Positions 1 to 9,829 of a stretch of DNA of 64,000 nucleotides are shown here, in pieces. The stretch is from Lycorma delicatula (lineage: Eukaryota > Arthropoda > Insecta > Hemiptera > Fulgoridae): assembly GCF_047948215.1 (NCBI RefSeq), contig NC_134456.1:12983730-13047729 (forward strand), read 5' to 3'. Under the pieces are notes generated by a model that saw nothing but the letters and a program-made list of their open reading frames with translations, ran no database searches and was not told the DNA's origin. The position numbers and the translations under genes are program-made. How positions within the stretch are numbered: position 1 is the stretch's first letter; each line of letters starts with the position of its first letter.

Positions 1-119
1 AAATAATTTAATATTAGACAGCATATAATGGATGATCCATTGTAAAAGAAAATTGACGGTGAATGAAATAGTTTGCGAACCAAAATTTTAGATGGAATTA
101 TTTTTCATGATAATTTTGT

Positions 120-389
120 TGTTTAGATGTAGTGGTGTTAAAGATGTCTACCGGTGACGATCGTTGTCGTAGTGGGGGTAAAGCAGAAGCAAGTGTAAAC
201 AGAGAATAACATATGAAATACAGCTACCAGTCTTGTGTTATAGTTATTGGCGGTAAAGTATACATAGATACTCAGTAAGCACTACAATTAACGTTTCGAG
301 AGAACGCTGTTGCTTAACGTAACCTAATCCAGTTGTAATGTCTTCCAATTTACATCTTTTTATTTAGATATTCGTTATTAGTGATTAAG
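120..389 (+). other. possible untranslated first exon with a consensus splice donor
   Basis: The segment is less A+T-rich than the sequence after it and ends at AAG|GTGAGT (389/390), a full-consensus 5' splice donor. An ATG at about 144 opens only about 22 codons, so a non-coding or 5' UTR exon is the most that could be claimed. No promoter element or acceptor partner was found. A lone donor-like string is weak evidence in 64 kb, so this is a marker for transcript data rather than a gene call. Confidence 0.15.
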
Positions 390-1299
390 GTGAGTTTTAT
401 TTACTTTCTTACAATTTTTGAAATAATAATTTGCAGTTGTTTTATTCTTTGTTTGTGTTATTCAAATAAAATACGAGTAAATTAAACAATCTTTTTAACA
501 GAAATTCTTTCGTAGAAAGATTAGATTACTGAAGAGAAACGTACTTCACTATAATGTAATTGTACTTCAAGGTACCGTAAATAAAATTTCACACAAAAGA
601 TTTTATTCCCTTTGAGATTATTGAGTGCCATATTACACCCGATAACCGTCTTTATTACGTTCGTTATTTAAACAATAAACTACCTGTCATTGTATTTACT
701 CGAACATTCCATTTTTAAAATATTTATTAGATTAAAAATGTTAGAATCCAATTTACACTCATTTATTTTTACAAAATAAATTAATAATGTATCTAAATAG
801 AGCGAAACATTATCGATAAAATAAACAATAAAACGAAACAAATTAAATATTTGGTTATTTGACCATTAATTAACAAGGGAAGTAAAATATATTGTATATC
901 AAATTTACTGTACTGATGTAAGCAAAGTTTATTTCTGAATAAAAAGAAAGAGTTTTTACACATGGAATTTAAGATATTTCATTTTTGATATATTAACAAG
1001 TTTTAATTTGGGTAACGAGAATGAAGCTTACTAAGCAAGGTAAAAATTCGCAGCGGTATCGTTATCAAAAATATATTGATTTATTGGAGCTCCTGGGTTC
1101 ATCTCCCAAATAACTTACCATTTGTTCACCGATCTTAGTTCTTGTCGTTAAATATTCATAAATGAATTTATTCTCAGGAATAAAAAAAAAAAAAAAAAAA
1201 TTTTGCTAGGAAAGAAAGCAGCAAATAAAAGCAACATTTTAATAAATTTGTAAAAATATATAGTATTTTTTTAACATATCTATTTAATAAAAATTAATT
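390..1299. other. A+T-rich stretch, nothing recognised
   Basis: Very A+T-rich with a poly-A run at about 1182-1200. No coding-like segment on either strand; the small open frame starting at 1491 on the minus strand is dominated by Y, I, C and F, as expected from A+T-rich noise. Confidence 0.6.
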
Positions 1300-1304
1300 G
1301 TAAG

Positions 1305-1415
1305 AGAGGATAAAGCATCGGTAGTTGGTTTGCAGAAGAGCAACCAATACTTTATAATTTACGTAAGGTTCCGAGTTCGACTCCCGGTAAGAGCTTGATA
1401 TTATCATGTAACATC
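1305..1415 (+). repeat. tRNA-like SINE head, copy 1
   Basis: Contains a pol III B-box-like string, GAGTTCGACTCCCGG, near 1373-1387, preceded by tRNA-like sequence with no convincing acceptor stem. The following bases resemble those after the head at 1640-1760, so the two look like related insertions about 330 bp apart. I read it as a degenerate SINE head rather than a functional tRNA gene. Confidence 0.35.
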
Positions 1416-1639
1416 TGATTACACATACATAATATTTAAAGCACAAATTATTCGAAAACAGTACAATGAGATATATATGACAATAATTCATTATAAGCTT
1501 TTATATTTAACATTTTCCATATTTAATTTATCTTTTTTTTTAAGTTGAATTAAAAAAAAAAAATCATAAAATTGTTGAAAATGTATAGTTGATTATTCTT
1601 TTAGAGGAAAATGATTTTTAAGAAAAATTTAATGAACTT

Positions 1640-1760
1640 CCTTAGATCGATCGGTTGGTAATTTAACAGACTGGATATACCATAATCCTGGGTTCGAATC
1701 CCGGCATCATTCGGGATCTTATCAGTCACAGTTCATCTCATTAACTACACATAAGTAAAA
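1640..1760 (+). repeat. tRNA-like SINE head, copy 2
   Basis: Carries a near-canonical B box, GGTTCGAATCCCGG (about 1691-1704), with an A-box-like GATCGGTTGGTAA upstream. The tail GTCACAGTTCATCTCATTAA echoes the short SINE family at 29402 and 55562, but the shared 3' tail of that family is missing here. No cloverleaf could be folded by eye. Confidence 0.4.
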
Positions 1761-2376
1761 ATTTAAACAGAAATTACTCATAAATTACATGAAGATTAAT
1801 TTTTTCTTTCGGAGAAACATTCGGAACGAGCGTTAAAATATGTAAAATTTTATTCGTAACGTTTAAAAAATATTTACCGATAATTTATAAAAGCGTCGGA
1901 AAATATAGTAATATATTTCAATATATATAATTAAAATTGTGCGCGCGTGTGTGAGTATACAAATAAATAAATAATTTAATTAATGTATTATTTATTAAGA
2001 GATAATAAGATTTACTGAAACTGAAAATTATTTCAAAATTATTTAAGACACCGGTTCGCTTCGGTTGATATACAGAGAATCTATTCTTAATAGGAAGCTT
2101 GTATTCATCATAAAACACAGTTTAAACATTTAGTGACTGACAGGTCCTATGTTGCCATTTAACCTGACTTTTCCTTCACCCTTGGCCCCGTTCCCGCCAA
2201 ATTTGGCATCATATAATTTGCTGCGTTTCGTTTGACTTATTCAACAATACGTAGAACATCCAAGCTAACCGGTAAGGAAGTGAAGAAAAAAAAAAAAAAT
2301 TATTTTTACGGTAAAATTTTTTTTTACATTTTTTTAAATTTATTAACGAATCAATATATTATAATTTTACTATTAT

Positions 2377-2412
<36 letters not shown>

Positions 2413-2849
2413 GTAAAATATTTTAAATCAATGTTATATTCTCCATTTGACAATACTTACTATGGTAAGTATATGGTAAGGTTGTACTTACTATTAATGA
2501 ACTTATATCATATTTGTCGTTTTATGTATAGTGTTAAAAACTAAAAAAAAAATCATACTTAATAACTTTTTTGTTTATTTTAATTTTTACGTTGTAAAAA
2601 TACAGTTAGTAAAATAATCACTGATTTTATACAACCGACCTCTCAGTTTCTTATTCGAATGTATTTCCGTCCAGTGAAAAAGGAAAAACTGACTGGATTA
2701 CGCTGTTTAACGCATTTCTTTTTTTATATTATATAATTTTGTATTTATTTTTTCGTTTAACGCCTACATCTCATGCCCAAACTTATAATTATTGTTTGCT
2801 TATTTTTAAATATGACATTGAAGTAAATAAAGATTTTGGTACGTAAAAA
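1761..2849. other. A+T-rich stretch with poly-A runs
   Basis: Holds a long A run at about 2381-2410 and one island of mixed composition at about 2140-2290. The small open frames across it are low complexity. No element ends or exon signals were recognised. Confidence 0.5.
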
Positions 2850-2915
2850 ATTAACGGGATTCGAATCCAGAACCTTTCGGATATAAGTCAGGCACGTGAT
2901 ACATTTAATCTGATA
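2850..2915 (-). repeat. degenerate tRNA-derived repeat head
   Basis: On the minus strand the segment reads GGTTCTGGATTCGAATCCCG, a B-box-type string, preceded by sequence that could derive from a tRNA D-arm side. The surroundings are too decayed to assign a family. Confidence 0.3.
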
Positions 2916-3354
2916 AGTAAAATGAAATGTACTTTTTTGTCAACCATAACGGTAGTAATAAAAAAATAACGAGAAAATTGTGTTCTGTTGCCATTGTAAT
3001 ATATTACGTGTTGAGCGTATGTATCAATTGACCTTACAATTTCTAATGCAGTAAATTTTCTCTAAAAAAAGTACTCTTCCCGTACAATTTTTGGGTCAAT
3101 GAAATCAAAAGAATGGATTCGTGTAATACAAAAAATATTTTAAGTTTTGAGTTTGTTGCGTAATTAAAGAACATGGAGGGCGCGCGCAATACACACACAC
3201 ATACATACTGTTAGGTAGATTTCATAAGAAAGCTATCTATTGTAATGGGTACCATGATTCGATTTCTGGAAAATTTCGACATATCTTCACGTTTCTCCTC
3301 CATACCCCAAAACCACCGTCAGTTCAAAAGTTTATATATGCATTTATATCTGTA

Positions 3355-3389
<35 letters not shown>

Positions 3390-4304
3390 TTAATTTTCTT
3401 GTGGATCCTATAACTGTCCTAATTTTGCGCCAATAACTTTCAAATTGATATATAACATATAACAACCAAAAATCTCTGTCGAGTTCATTATTGGAAAAAA
3501 TCAGACCACGGTGGATACGGGGGCTTTTTTCGAAAAAAATATCGCTATAACTTTCCTATTAAGTAATTTCTTATTCTTTTAAAGTTCCTACTATTCTTTG
3601 CATAAGAGGCTAAAATTTATGTAAGTAAAGGTTTTTGATATCATCAATCATGCCCCAGGGGGTAGAAAAAATGGGGTTTCGAAAACAAACAAAATCATAC
3701 CTCCCTTAATAGGCACTGGAATCTGTTTAAAGTAATCGTTAGTCCTCTAAATATTACCTAAAACTTTTTTCTGAAACAATTTTTGATATGATCAACCCTT
3801 CCGGTAAGGGATGACCAAAATATGATTGGAATTGTAAGAAGATGGGGCTTGTCGTATGCTAAACATGTGTAATATTTTTCCACGTGCTACCATTGTCGTA
3901 TTGAGTAAATTTGAAGTTTTTCTTAACTTTACGGTGGAAATCTTTTTTATCCCCTACTTAGCACCGATGAAATCTACCTCCGCCTTCCGGCGTGCCGAAA
4001 GGGATTTTTTTTTTTGTTTAACTGTTACTCGTATATATTGTTAACAGCGAGGGCGAGTTGTATCTGAAGTTCGTCTGTATCCGTTCTTTTTGTACACTAA
4101 ATAATTTATATATTTCTATTAATTTTGCACAGTATTACATATTTAGCTTGAATTATTTTAATATATGTATAAAATAAAACAGATTAATAAAGTATGCGTT
4201 AATAATATTAATTTTATTATAGTAAACAGTATGAAAATAATAATCACGAAAGGAGAGTAGTGTCGAATAAAATATTCTCAGTTTGACGTCCGGTTATGCT
4301 TGTG
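2916..4304. other. unclassified repeat-like region with (AT)n
   Basis: No coding sequence seen. There is an (AT)n run at about 3356-3385. From 3480 to 3960 the sequence alternates T-rich phrases with short GC-rich phrases, a texture typical of dispersed insect repeats, but no second copy is present in the window and no ends can be defined. A GC-rich phrase at about 3966-4000 is followed by a T run. The last 250 bases are plain A+T-rich. Confidence 0.35.
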
Positions 4305-4559
4305 ATATTTAATTTTTTAATATTTAGACTGTTCATTTAATTTTTCTTTTTAGAAATAAATTTACATTTAATTTTTTAATTTATTTTAATCTTAATAATA
4401 TAAAATAAAAGCTCATTTTAGCCACATTAATTTAATTTTATTAATTGAACTAAAATTTTACAGTAAAATTATTAAAGTTAAGAGATTATTTTACATTATT
4501 TAAAACCCTTTTTTTTAAATTTAATTTACGCAAATTTATTTTTTTTATTTTTTAAACAT

Positions 4560-5150
4560 CCCCATGCACCCGATCCTCGCCATTAAGCAAAACACAGTCA
4601 CCTCGGAGTGTCGTGGCAGCAGTCTGCCCACCCTAGCTAGCCCCCTTCTGGGGCTTCCCACCTGGGTCTCCCCAACTTCACTAGGATACACCGACATTCC
4701 TCTTCCGGATAGCCGCTTTGTCCTTCCGCTAAGGAGCTACCCATCCTGTCCCTAATCCAACAGTTCCAGATGTACGTTTCGCACATCTTTCACTTCGCGA
4801 CCCACTCATACCTTAAGGCTTCTTTATGCCATCATCGGGGAGTTCCGACCCCACCACTCTTGAATGTAGGCGGACCCGAACACTCTAGGCAAAAAGACTA
4901 CCTCCCTGGCCCTACATGTCGCCACGCTTCGACCCTTTTTATTTTTAATTACAACATTCCGTTACACATACATGAGTGCACCTTATCCTACTTCTCCTGT
5001 AAAACAAAGTAATAAAAAATATATATAAATAAATAAATAAAAATCCCCTTGATCACGGCGTCGTCAAGCATCGCGTGGCCGTTACTTCTTCAAAGCAAGA
5101 ATTCCTCATAAAGTCCTGTTCCTAGACTCGTAGAGCCGCCTACTAATTAT
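4560..5150. other. GC-rich insertion inside repeat R-A
   Basis: This block is clearly richer in G+C, and C-rich on the plus strand, than its surroundings, and is absent from the matching place in the 40560-41720 copy. Two open frames cross it, but their residues (P, S, H, C) only reflect C-richness. It resembles untranslated sequence of a retroelement; the identity is unknown. Confidence 0.4.
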
Positions 5151-5282
5151 GCAAATTAGTTTATTTAATCGGTTGCTTGAAAATAATATTAAAATTATTT
5201 TTAATAATAAAGGCTAATTAGTTTCTTGTAATCTTTTAATATATATTATATTAAGGGGGTATAGTCCATCCTGTTTCTTATT

Positions 5283-5352
5283 ATCCTCTAAGGCTTAGAG
5301 GATTATAAGAAGAATAATAATAAGAAAGTTCGCTTAGAGTCTAAGCGAACTT
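5283..5352. repeat. two adjacent perfect palindromes
   Basis: Palindrome 1 has 10-bp arms at 5283-5292 and 5294-5303 around one G. Palindrome 2 has 13-bp arms at 5326-5338 and 5340-5352 around one G. The homologous place in the other copy (about 41375-41405) has the left-arm words without the mirrored arms, so the arms look like local inverted duplications made in this copy. Confidence 0.75.
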
Positions 5353-6648
5353 CAGTCATCATCTATGTGCTTCAGCAACATTATTATGTTTTTATTGTGT
5401 GTTTTGTTTGAATCGGCGTAAGCTCAAAATCGGTGAATGAAATCAGAAAACAGAATATTGGAATTTATTAAAAAGTATATAATAAAAAGTTTGTATTTTT
5501 TACCGCTTTTGTTTCTTTATGTACGATTATTATAAATATGAGATAATTTCAATTTTCATTATTTTAATCTGTGCAGAATAAATTCACTATGTTTTTTTAT
5601 ATTGACAATTATTTTCACGGTGTTTCACGAAAATAGATAGCTTAGGATAATAATAAAAACAGCAAACCGTGATTTGAACTTTAGTTTTAAGAAGGTATCA
5701 TCATTATTCAGCTGGTTCGGCGTTGTAGTGGTCTTATTTGCGTTCTTCAGCATTTCTATCCACCGGTGCCAAGTCTATACCTTGATGTTCTGTTAGTTCA
5801 TAAAAGTGCTGATCGATGACATTTTAATTAAAGAACACGAATCAATCTGGTTGTTATCGAAGGTCACTACCACCACATGGCAATAAAATTAAGTAATTTA
5901 TACTACTATTATATTTTATTGAATAATAAAATATTATATTTTTATTATTTTGAGAGGGGGTAGGGAGGCTGAGAGAAACATAACGGTATGTCAGTTAACC
6001 ATAATTTTTTGTATAAGAAGTTTTATAATTGATAAGATAATTAAGTTTTATGTTATCTCTAGGTATCAAATGTCTCAAATTGTATATATATAATCAAAGA
6101 CAAAAGTATAAAAACAGTTTACCACCAAGTTTAAGTACTGTTCTGTATGTGTGGCCAGCCACACAACAAAAAAATTTAATATTTTACATTTTTATGATTA
6201 CATATTTTTATATCTTTACAATTTTAATGTTTTAAGTTTAACGTGTGATTTTTTAAAAAGAAAAAGTTTTATTAACCGATTTGAAGAAAACCCTCGAAAG
6301 CGCTATTATGAAATAACAATAGGGATAAGTTAGAAACATTATTGAATTCTATACTCTTGGTGGTAAACTATTTTTATACTTTTGTCATTGATATAATTAG
6401 TACAGTGTGGAATATGAGCAAATACAATAACAAAAGAATTGGTTTTGCTAAGTTAATAAATATGTATCTATAAATTAAATGAAAGAATAAAAATATTTCA
6501 GTCTCTACTGAGATTCATCTCAATAAAACTGACGTATGCCGTTATGTTTACAAGTATTTTATTAATAATATTTACTTAATTAATTTATCGTTTTCTTAAA
6601 AATTGAACTATAATATTTTAATTAATGATATACATTTTTATTATATTA

Positions 6649-6690
6649 CTAGCCGGCCCTCCGGGCGGGTCGCAGTCGGAATGAGATTAT
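6649..6690 (-). mobile_element. possible Helitron 3' end fragment
   Basis: On the minus strand the sequence ends GGGCCGGCTAG followed by T, with a GC-rich self-complementary stretch just before the CTAG. This is the Helitron 3' pattern (hairpin, then CTRR, then host T). The body is missing because a LINE-A 3' end begins at 6691. Four matching bases are weak alone; the GC-rich hairpin in an A+T-rich setting is the main support. Confidence 0.35.
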
Positions 6691-7437
6691 TATTTTTTTT
6701 TGTCTTCAGTCATTTGACTGGTTTGATGCAGCTCTCCAAGATTCCCTATCTAGTGCTAGTCGTTTCATTTCAGTATACCCTCTACATCCTACATCCCCAA
6801 CAATTTGTTTTACATACTCCAAACGTGGCCTGCCTACACAATTTTTCCCTTCTACCTGTCCTTCCAATATTAAAGCGACTATTCCAGGATGCCTTAGTAT
6901 GTGGCCTATAAGTCTGTCTCTTCTTTTAACTATATTTTTCCAAATGCTTCTTTCTTCATCTATTTGCCGCAATACCTCTTCATTTGTCACTTTATCCACC
7001 CATCTGATTTTTAACATTCTCCTATAGCACCGCATTTCAAAAGCTTCTAATCTTTTCTTCTCAGATACTCCGATCGTCCAAGTTTCACTTCCATATAAAG
7101 CGACACTCCAAACATCCTTGTCGGACTCCCTTTCTTATTAGGGCTTCTTTCTTATGTTCTTCAATTGTTATTGTTGCTGTTTGGTTCCTGTACATGTTAG
7201 CAATTGTTCTTCTATCTCTGTATTTGAACCCTAATTTTTTTAAAATGCTGAACATTTTATTCCAGTCTACGTTATCGAAAGCCTTTTCTAGGTGTATAAA
7301 CGCCAAGTATGTTGGTTTGTTTTTCTTTAATCTTCTTTCTACTATTAATCTGAGGCCTAAAATTGCTTCCCTTGTCCCTATACTTTTCCTGAAACCAAAT
7401 TGGTTTGGGATGAGATTATTAGGTTTCCAAAATTGAT
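6691..7437 (-). mobile_element. LINE-A remnant: RT core fused to the ORF2 C-terminus, 3' tail
   Basis: Read on the minus strand. 7437-7115 encodes reverse-transcriptase sequence including LEKAFDNVDWNKMFSILKKL and GVRQG. After an internal deletion near 7110 the frame resumes at the C-terminal region (LYGSETWTI, then RCYRRMLKIRW, then RLIGHILRHPG) and ends at about 6706. The plus-strand T run at 6691-6701 is its poly-A tail. The palm segment that should carry the (F/Y)ADD box lies in the deleted part, so the copy is dead. The same 3' end occurs at 18251-18359 and 60208-60875. The clade (RTE-like or other) was not resolved. Confidence 0.85.
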
Positions 7438-7667
7438 TACCTCTTTTGTAAAAATTAATTATCTTGAATGATGAATATTGATATAACGAAAGTTAGATTA
7501 GAAATTTAACTGTAGAAAAAGATACTAACGAATAGGAATTTTCGCGCTAGTGATCGGTACATTCTGGTGCCTACTTTTTGGTTATAGTATATTATTTTAC
7601 GAAGAAAAACAATCGCATAAATAAAAAAAATCTGACATGGGCACCGTATGACTTCCTTGTACGCCTA
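7438..7667. other. spacer with a shared 45-bp motif
   Basis: No gene. At 7619-7663 there is an A run followed by TCTGACATGGGCACCGTATG and ACTTCCTTGTACG. A diverged relative is at about 10328-10372. The ACTTCCTTGTACG word also begins repeats at 17028, 51155 and 63391, so the spacer holds part of a dispersed repeat into which the Helitron at 7668 inserted. Confidence 0.45.
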
Positions 7668-8096
7668 TCTATATATATAAAAATTAATGTTTGTTTGTCT
7701 GTATGTCTCTTATGGCATCCTAAACCGTTCATCCGATAGCGATGAAACTTTGGGGAATGGTTAGACGCATGCCAGGGAAGGTTTCTGAATTTGTTTGGAC
7801 CCGCTAGCTGGCGCTGGCGTCGAGATATTTTGAAAAATTGTATTTATGGTCCGATTTGCCTCATATTCAGAATATGTGTTACTCACATGGAAAGAAGTAT
7901 CCCTACAAAAAATGGACCCGCTAGATGGCGCTGGGGTTGAGATATTTAGAAAAATTATTATTATTGACCGATTTAGTTCATATTCAGAATATGAATATTA
8001 GTTACGTGAAAAGAAATATTTTTGCAAAAACTATACCCGCTAGCTGGGGCCGGTGTCGAGATATTTACGAAACAAATACACGAACAGACCTTTTTA

Positions 8097-8164
<68 letters not shown>
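8097..8164. repeat. (TA)n microsatellite
   Basis: About 34 TA units inside the Helitron. Open frames of alternating Y and I across it are artefacts. Confidence 0.95.
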
Positions 8165-8167
<3 letters not shown>

Positions 8168-8448
8168 CATGTTCGTATGCGTGTCTGCTAAAGACCAAAA
8201 AACTGGAATGGACCGATTTACGCGCGGGCCAACGGGAAAAATGGAAAACGGGGAAAAGGTGGAAAGAGAAAAGGGAAAAACGGGAAAGGGTAAAAAGGAA
8301 ACTGGGAGAGGGGCGAGGGAGAAGGGTGAAAGGGAGAAGTTGGAAAGGGAAAAGGGTAAGGAAAATAAGTGAAAGGTAAAATTTGTGAAGTTCCGTAATG
8401 TTCAGTTTTTTAATCTTTTTATCAAATTTTCAATTGTGTTCATTTAAA

Positions 8449-8492
<44 letters not shown>
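8449..8492. repeat. (CT)n(AT)n microsatellite
   Basis: 11 CT units run directly into 11 AT units, 12 bases before the Helitron 3' hairpin. Confidence 0.95.
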
Positions 8493-8493
<1 letters not shown>

Positions 8494-8535
8494 CACTCAA
8501 ATCTGGCACTAGCGAAGCATTGCCGGGTCTGCTAG

Positions 8536-9663
8536 TTAAAGACTCAAATATATATCTGAAATCGGGAACAAACGAAAAAGACGTCAATATATATAGAACT
8601 GAGGTTAATTATATTTTTTTGCTGTTATGTATATTCTTCAACAGTAAAGAATTTAAGTTTCTTGCTATGTATGTAAAATATTTAAATGATATTTTACTAC
8701 AAAGTACGTAATTATTTTTTCCTAATCTCGTCCTCACCATGCTAAAGTAACGAATGTAAAAAACTCAACTTTTCACGTACGACGTATTCGCCGAACTCCA
8801 GAAACTGATTCAGGACACCAAAATGTGCAAAAAAGTTCATATCGACATAAGTCCTACTTTGTTTTGTTTTCCTTCTGGACACCATTTTGTGATTTTCAAC
8901 AAAAAAATTATTTCTCAGTAGCGGGTAAACCTACTTTAATTAAATTTAGAAAATATAATTTTTTATTTTACAAAATAAAAAATTTTGAAAACGAAATAAA
9001 AAATTAAGAAATTTTTTATGCTTCAGTATCTTTGTAATTATTTGATAAAATTTTTACTTATTACAAAATTTATTAAGCATTTTATTCTGAACATAATGAC
9101 ACCTCATTTGTAAAATTCCGTTGACAAACAATCGAGTTGTAGGAGACAAATAACCCGGCAGTACGCTTTTGCATCGTTATGCAAGCTGAAAATATTTTGT
9201 CTCTTTCTATTTCCTCTATTAAATGTAATAAAAATTATCAGCTTTTAATATTTTAAAAGCCCTTGTTTCCTTTCTACGTTATATGCTTGGAAATGCAAAC
9301 ATTTTAAAACATTTAATCAGGGACACGTATTCGTATAAATAATGTATTAAAATAATTGTAATAGTTCTTTCCTTTAATTCTGCAGTCTAAACATTTTATT
9401 TGCTTTGGCCTATGGGTGTGCGTGTGTATATATTGAAAGATAATGGACGCACAATTAGATCGCATAGTCAAAAAACCGAAAGGGAAGAATATGAACAGAT
9501 ATGTTAGTTATTCATAATAAATCGTTTATGTAGTAGAGCGCGCTCTCACTCAGTCTCTCTCTACACAGATATAGATATATATTAAAACGTCTGACTGTTG
9601 TACAAGAGATACGAAATTTCAATGCTTGTGTTTTTATATACTGGACAGCTGTCGCTATTTTGT
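8536..9663. other. A+T-rich stretch, nothing recognised
   Basis: No exon signals or element ends. Small open frames at 8520-8711 and 8825-9007 are rich in F, K, N and Y and match nothing I recognise. Confidence 0.5.
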
Positions 9664-9817
9664 CTACTGTAATAAGAGATGACTCATTGCTTTTATGTCG
9701 ACTGATTTATGTCTGATCGGTTCTCTTGCGGTTTCACTTCCTTTTTTTTTAACGGTAATGTTTTTTTCTACGCTAGTTTGTAGTTGCTTCATAGTACTTA
9801 ATTCGGTCATATTCTTC
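9664..9817 (-). CDS. candidate exon of an unrecognised protein
   Basis: On the minus strand a pyrimidine-rich run ends in TTTTTACTAG at 9818, a good 3' splice acceptor. It is followed by about 50 codons open to TAG at 9664-9666. The encoded residues are mixed and charged (for example VEKNITVKKKGSETAREPIR), unlike the F/I/N/Y-rich noise frames around it. No AATAAA was noticed close downstream. An internal ATG (in KNMTEL) could be a start. I do not recognise the protein; chance remains a real possibility. Confidence 0.22.
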
Positions 9818-9829
9818 CTAGTAAAAATA

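Larger units (their letters stand above)
4305..6560 (+). repeat. unclassified dispersed repeat R-A, copy 1
   Basis: The flanks of this block (about 4305-4540 and 5160-6560) match, in inverted orientation, 40560-41720. Shared landmarks are a G-rich phrase ending in GGTATAGTCCA at about 5256, TTCAGTCATCATCTA at 5351, TTTTGTTTGAATC at about 5402, the ACCGGTGCCAAGTCTATACC phrase near 5763, and a block ending in ATAAAACTGACGTATG near 6520. Relative to copy 2 this copy carries an extra GC-rich segment (4560-5150), two palindromes (5283-5352) and about 400 bp of extra sequence near 6040-6440. No protein similarity, LTR ends or TIRs were recognised; an LTR or a long MITE are both possible. Confidence 0.6.
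7668..8535 (+). mobile_element. non-autonomous Helitron, both ends present
   Basis: The element starts with TC after a host A (7667) and ends with CTAG (8532-8535) before a host T (8536), the Helitron insertion pattern. A GGCA (8505-8508) / TGCC (8521-8524) stem lies just upstream of the CTAG end, as expected for the 3' hairpin. There is no Rep/helicase coding sequence in its 868 bp, so it would depend on an autonomous partner. Inside are a (TA)n run (8097-8164), a polypurine tract (about 8230-8375) and a (CT)n(AT)n run (8449-8492). The related tract at 13428-13660 and the window-end match at 63890-64000 show a multicopy family. Confidence 0.75.

Noticed and set aside
1305..1760. Two possible tRNA genes
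   Set aside because: B-box strings are present, but no acceptor stem or anticodon arm could be folded; they fit SINE heads better.
4564..5012. Two open frames in the GC-rich insert
   Set aside because: Residues follow C-richness. No motif and no second copy to test conservation.
6603..6911. 102-codon plus-strand frame
   Set aside because: Antisense shadow of the LINE-A C-terminal region and poly-A tail.
7925..8379. Open frames rich in alternating Y and I and then in K, R and G
   Set aside because: They are translations of the (TA)n and polypurine tracts inside the Helitron.
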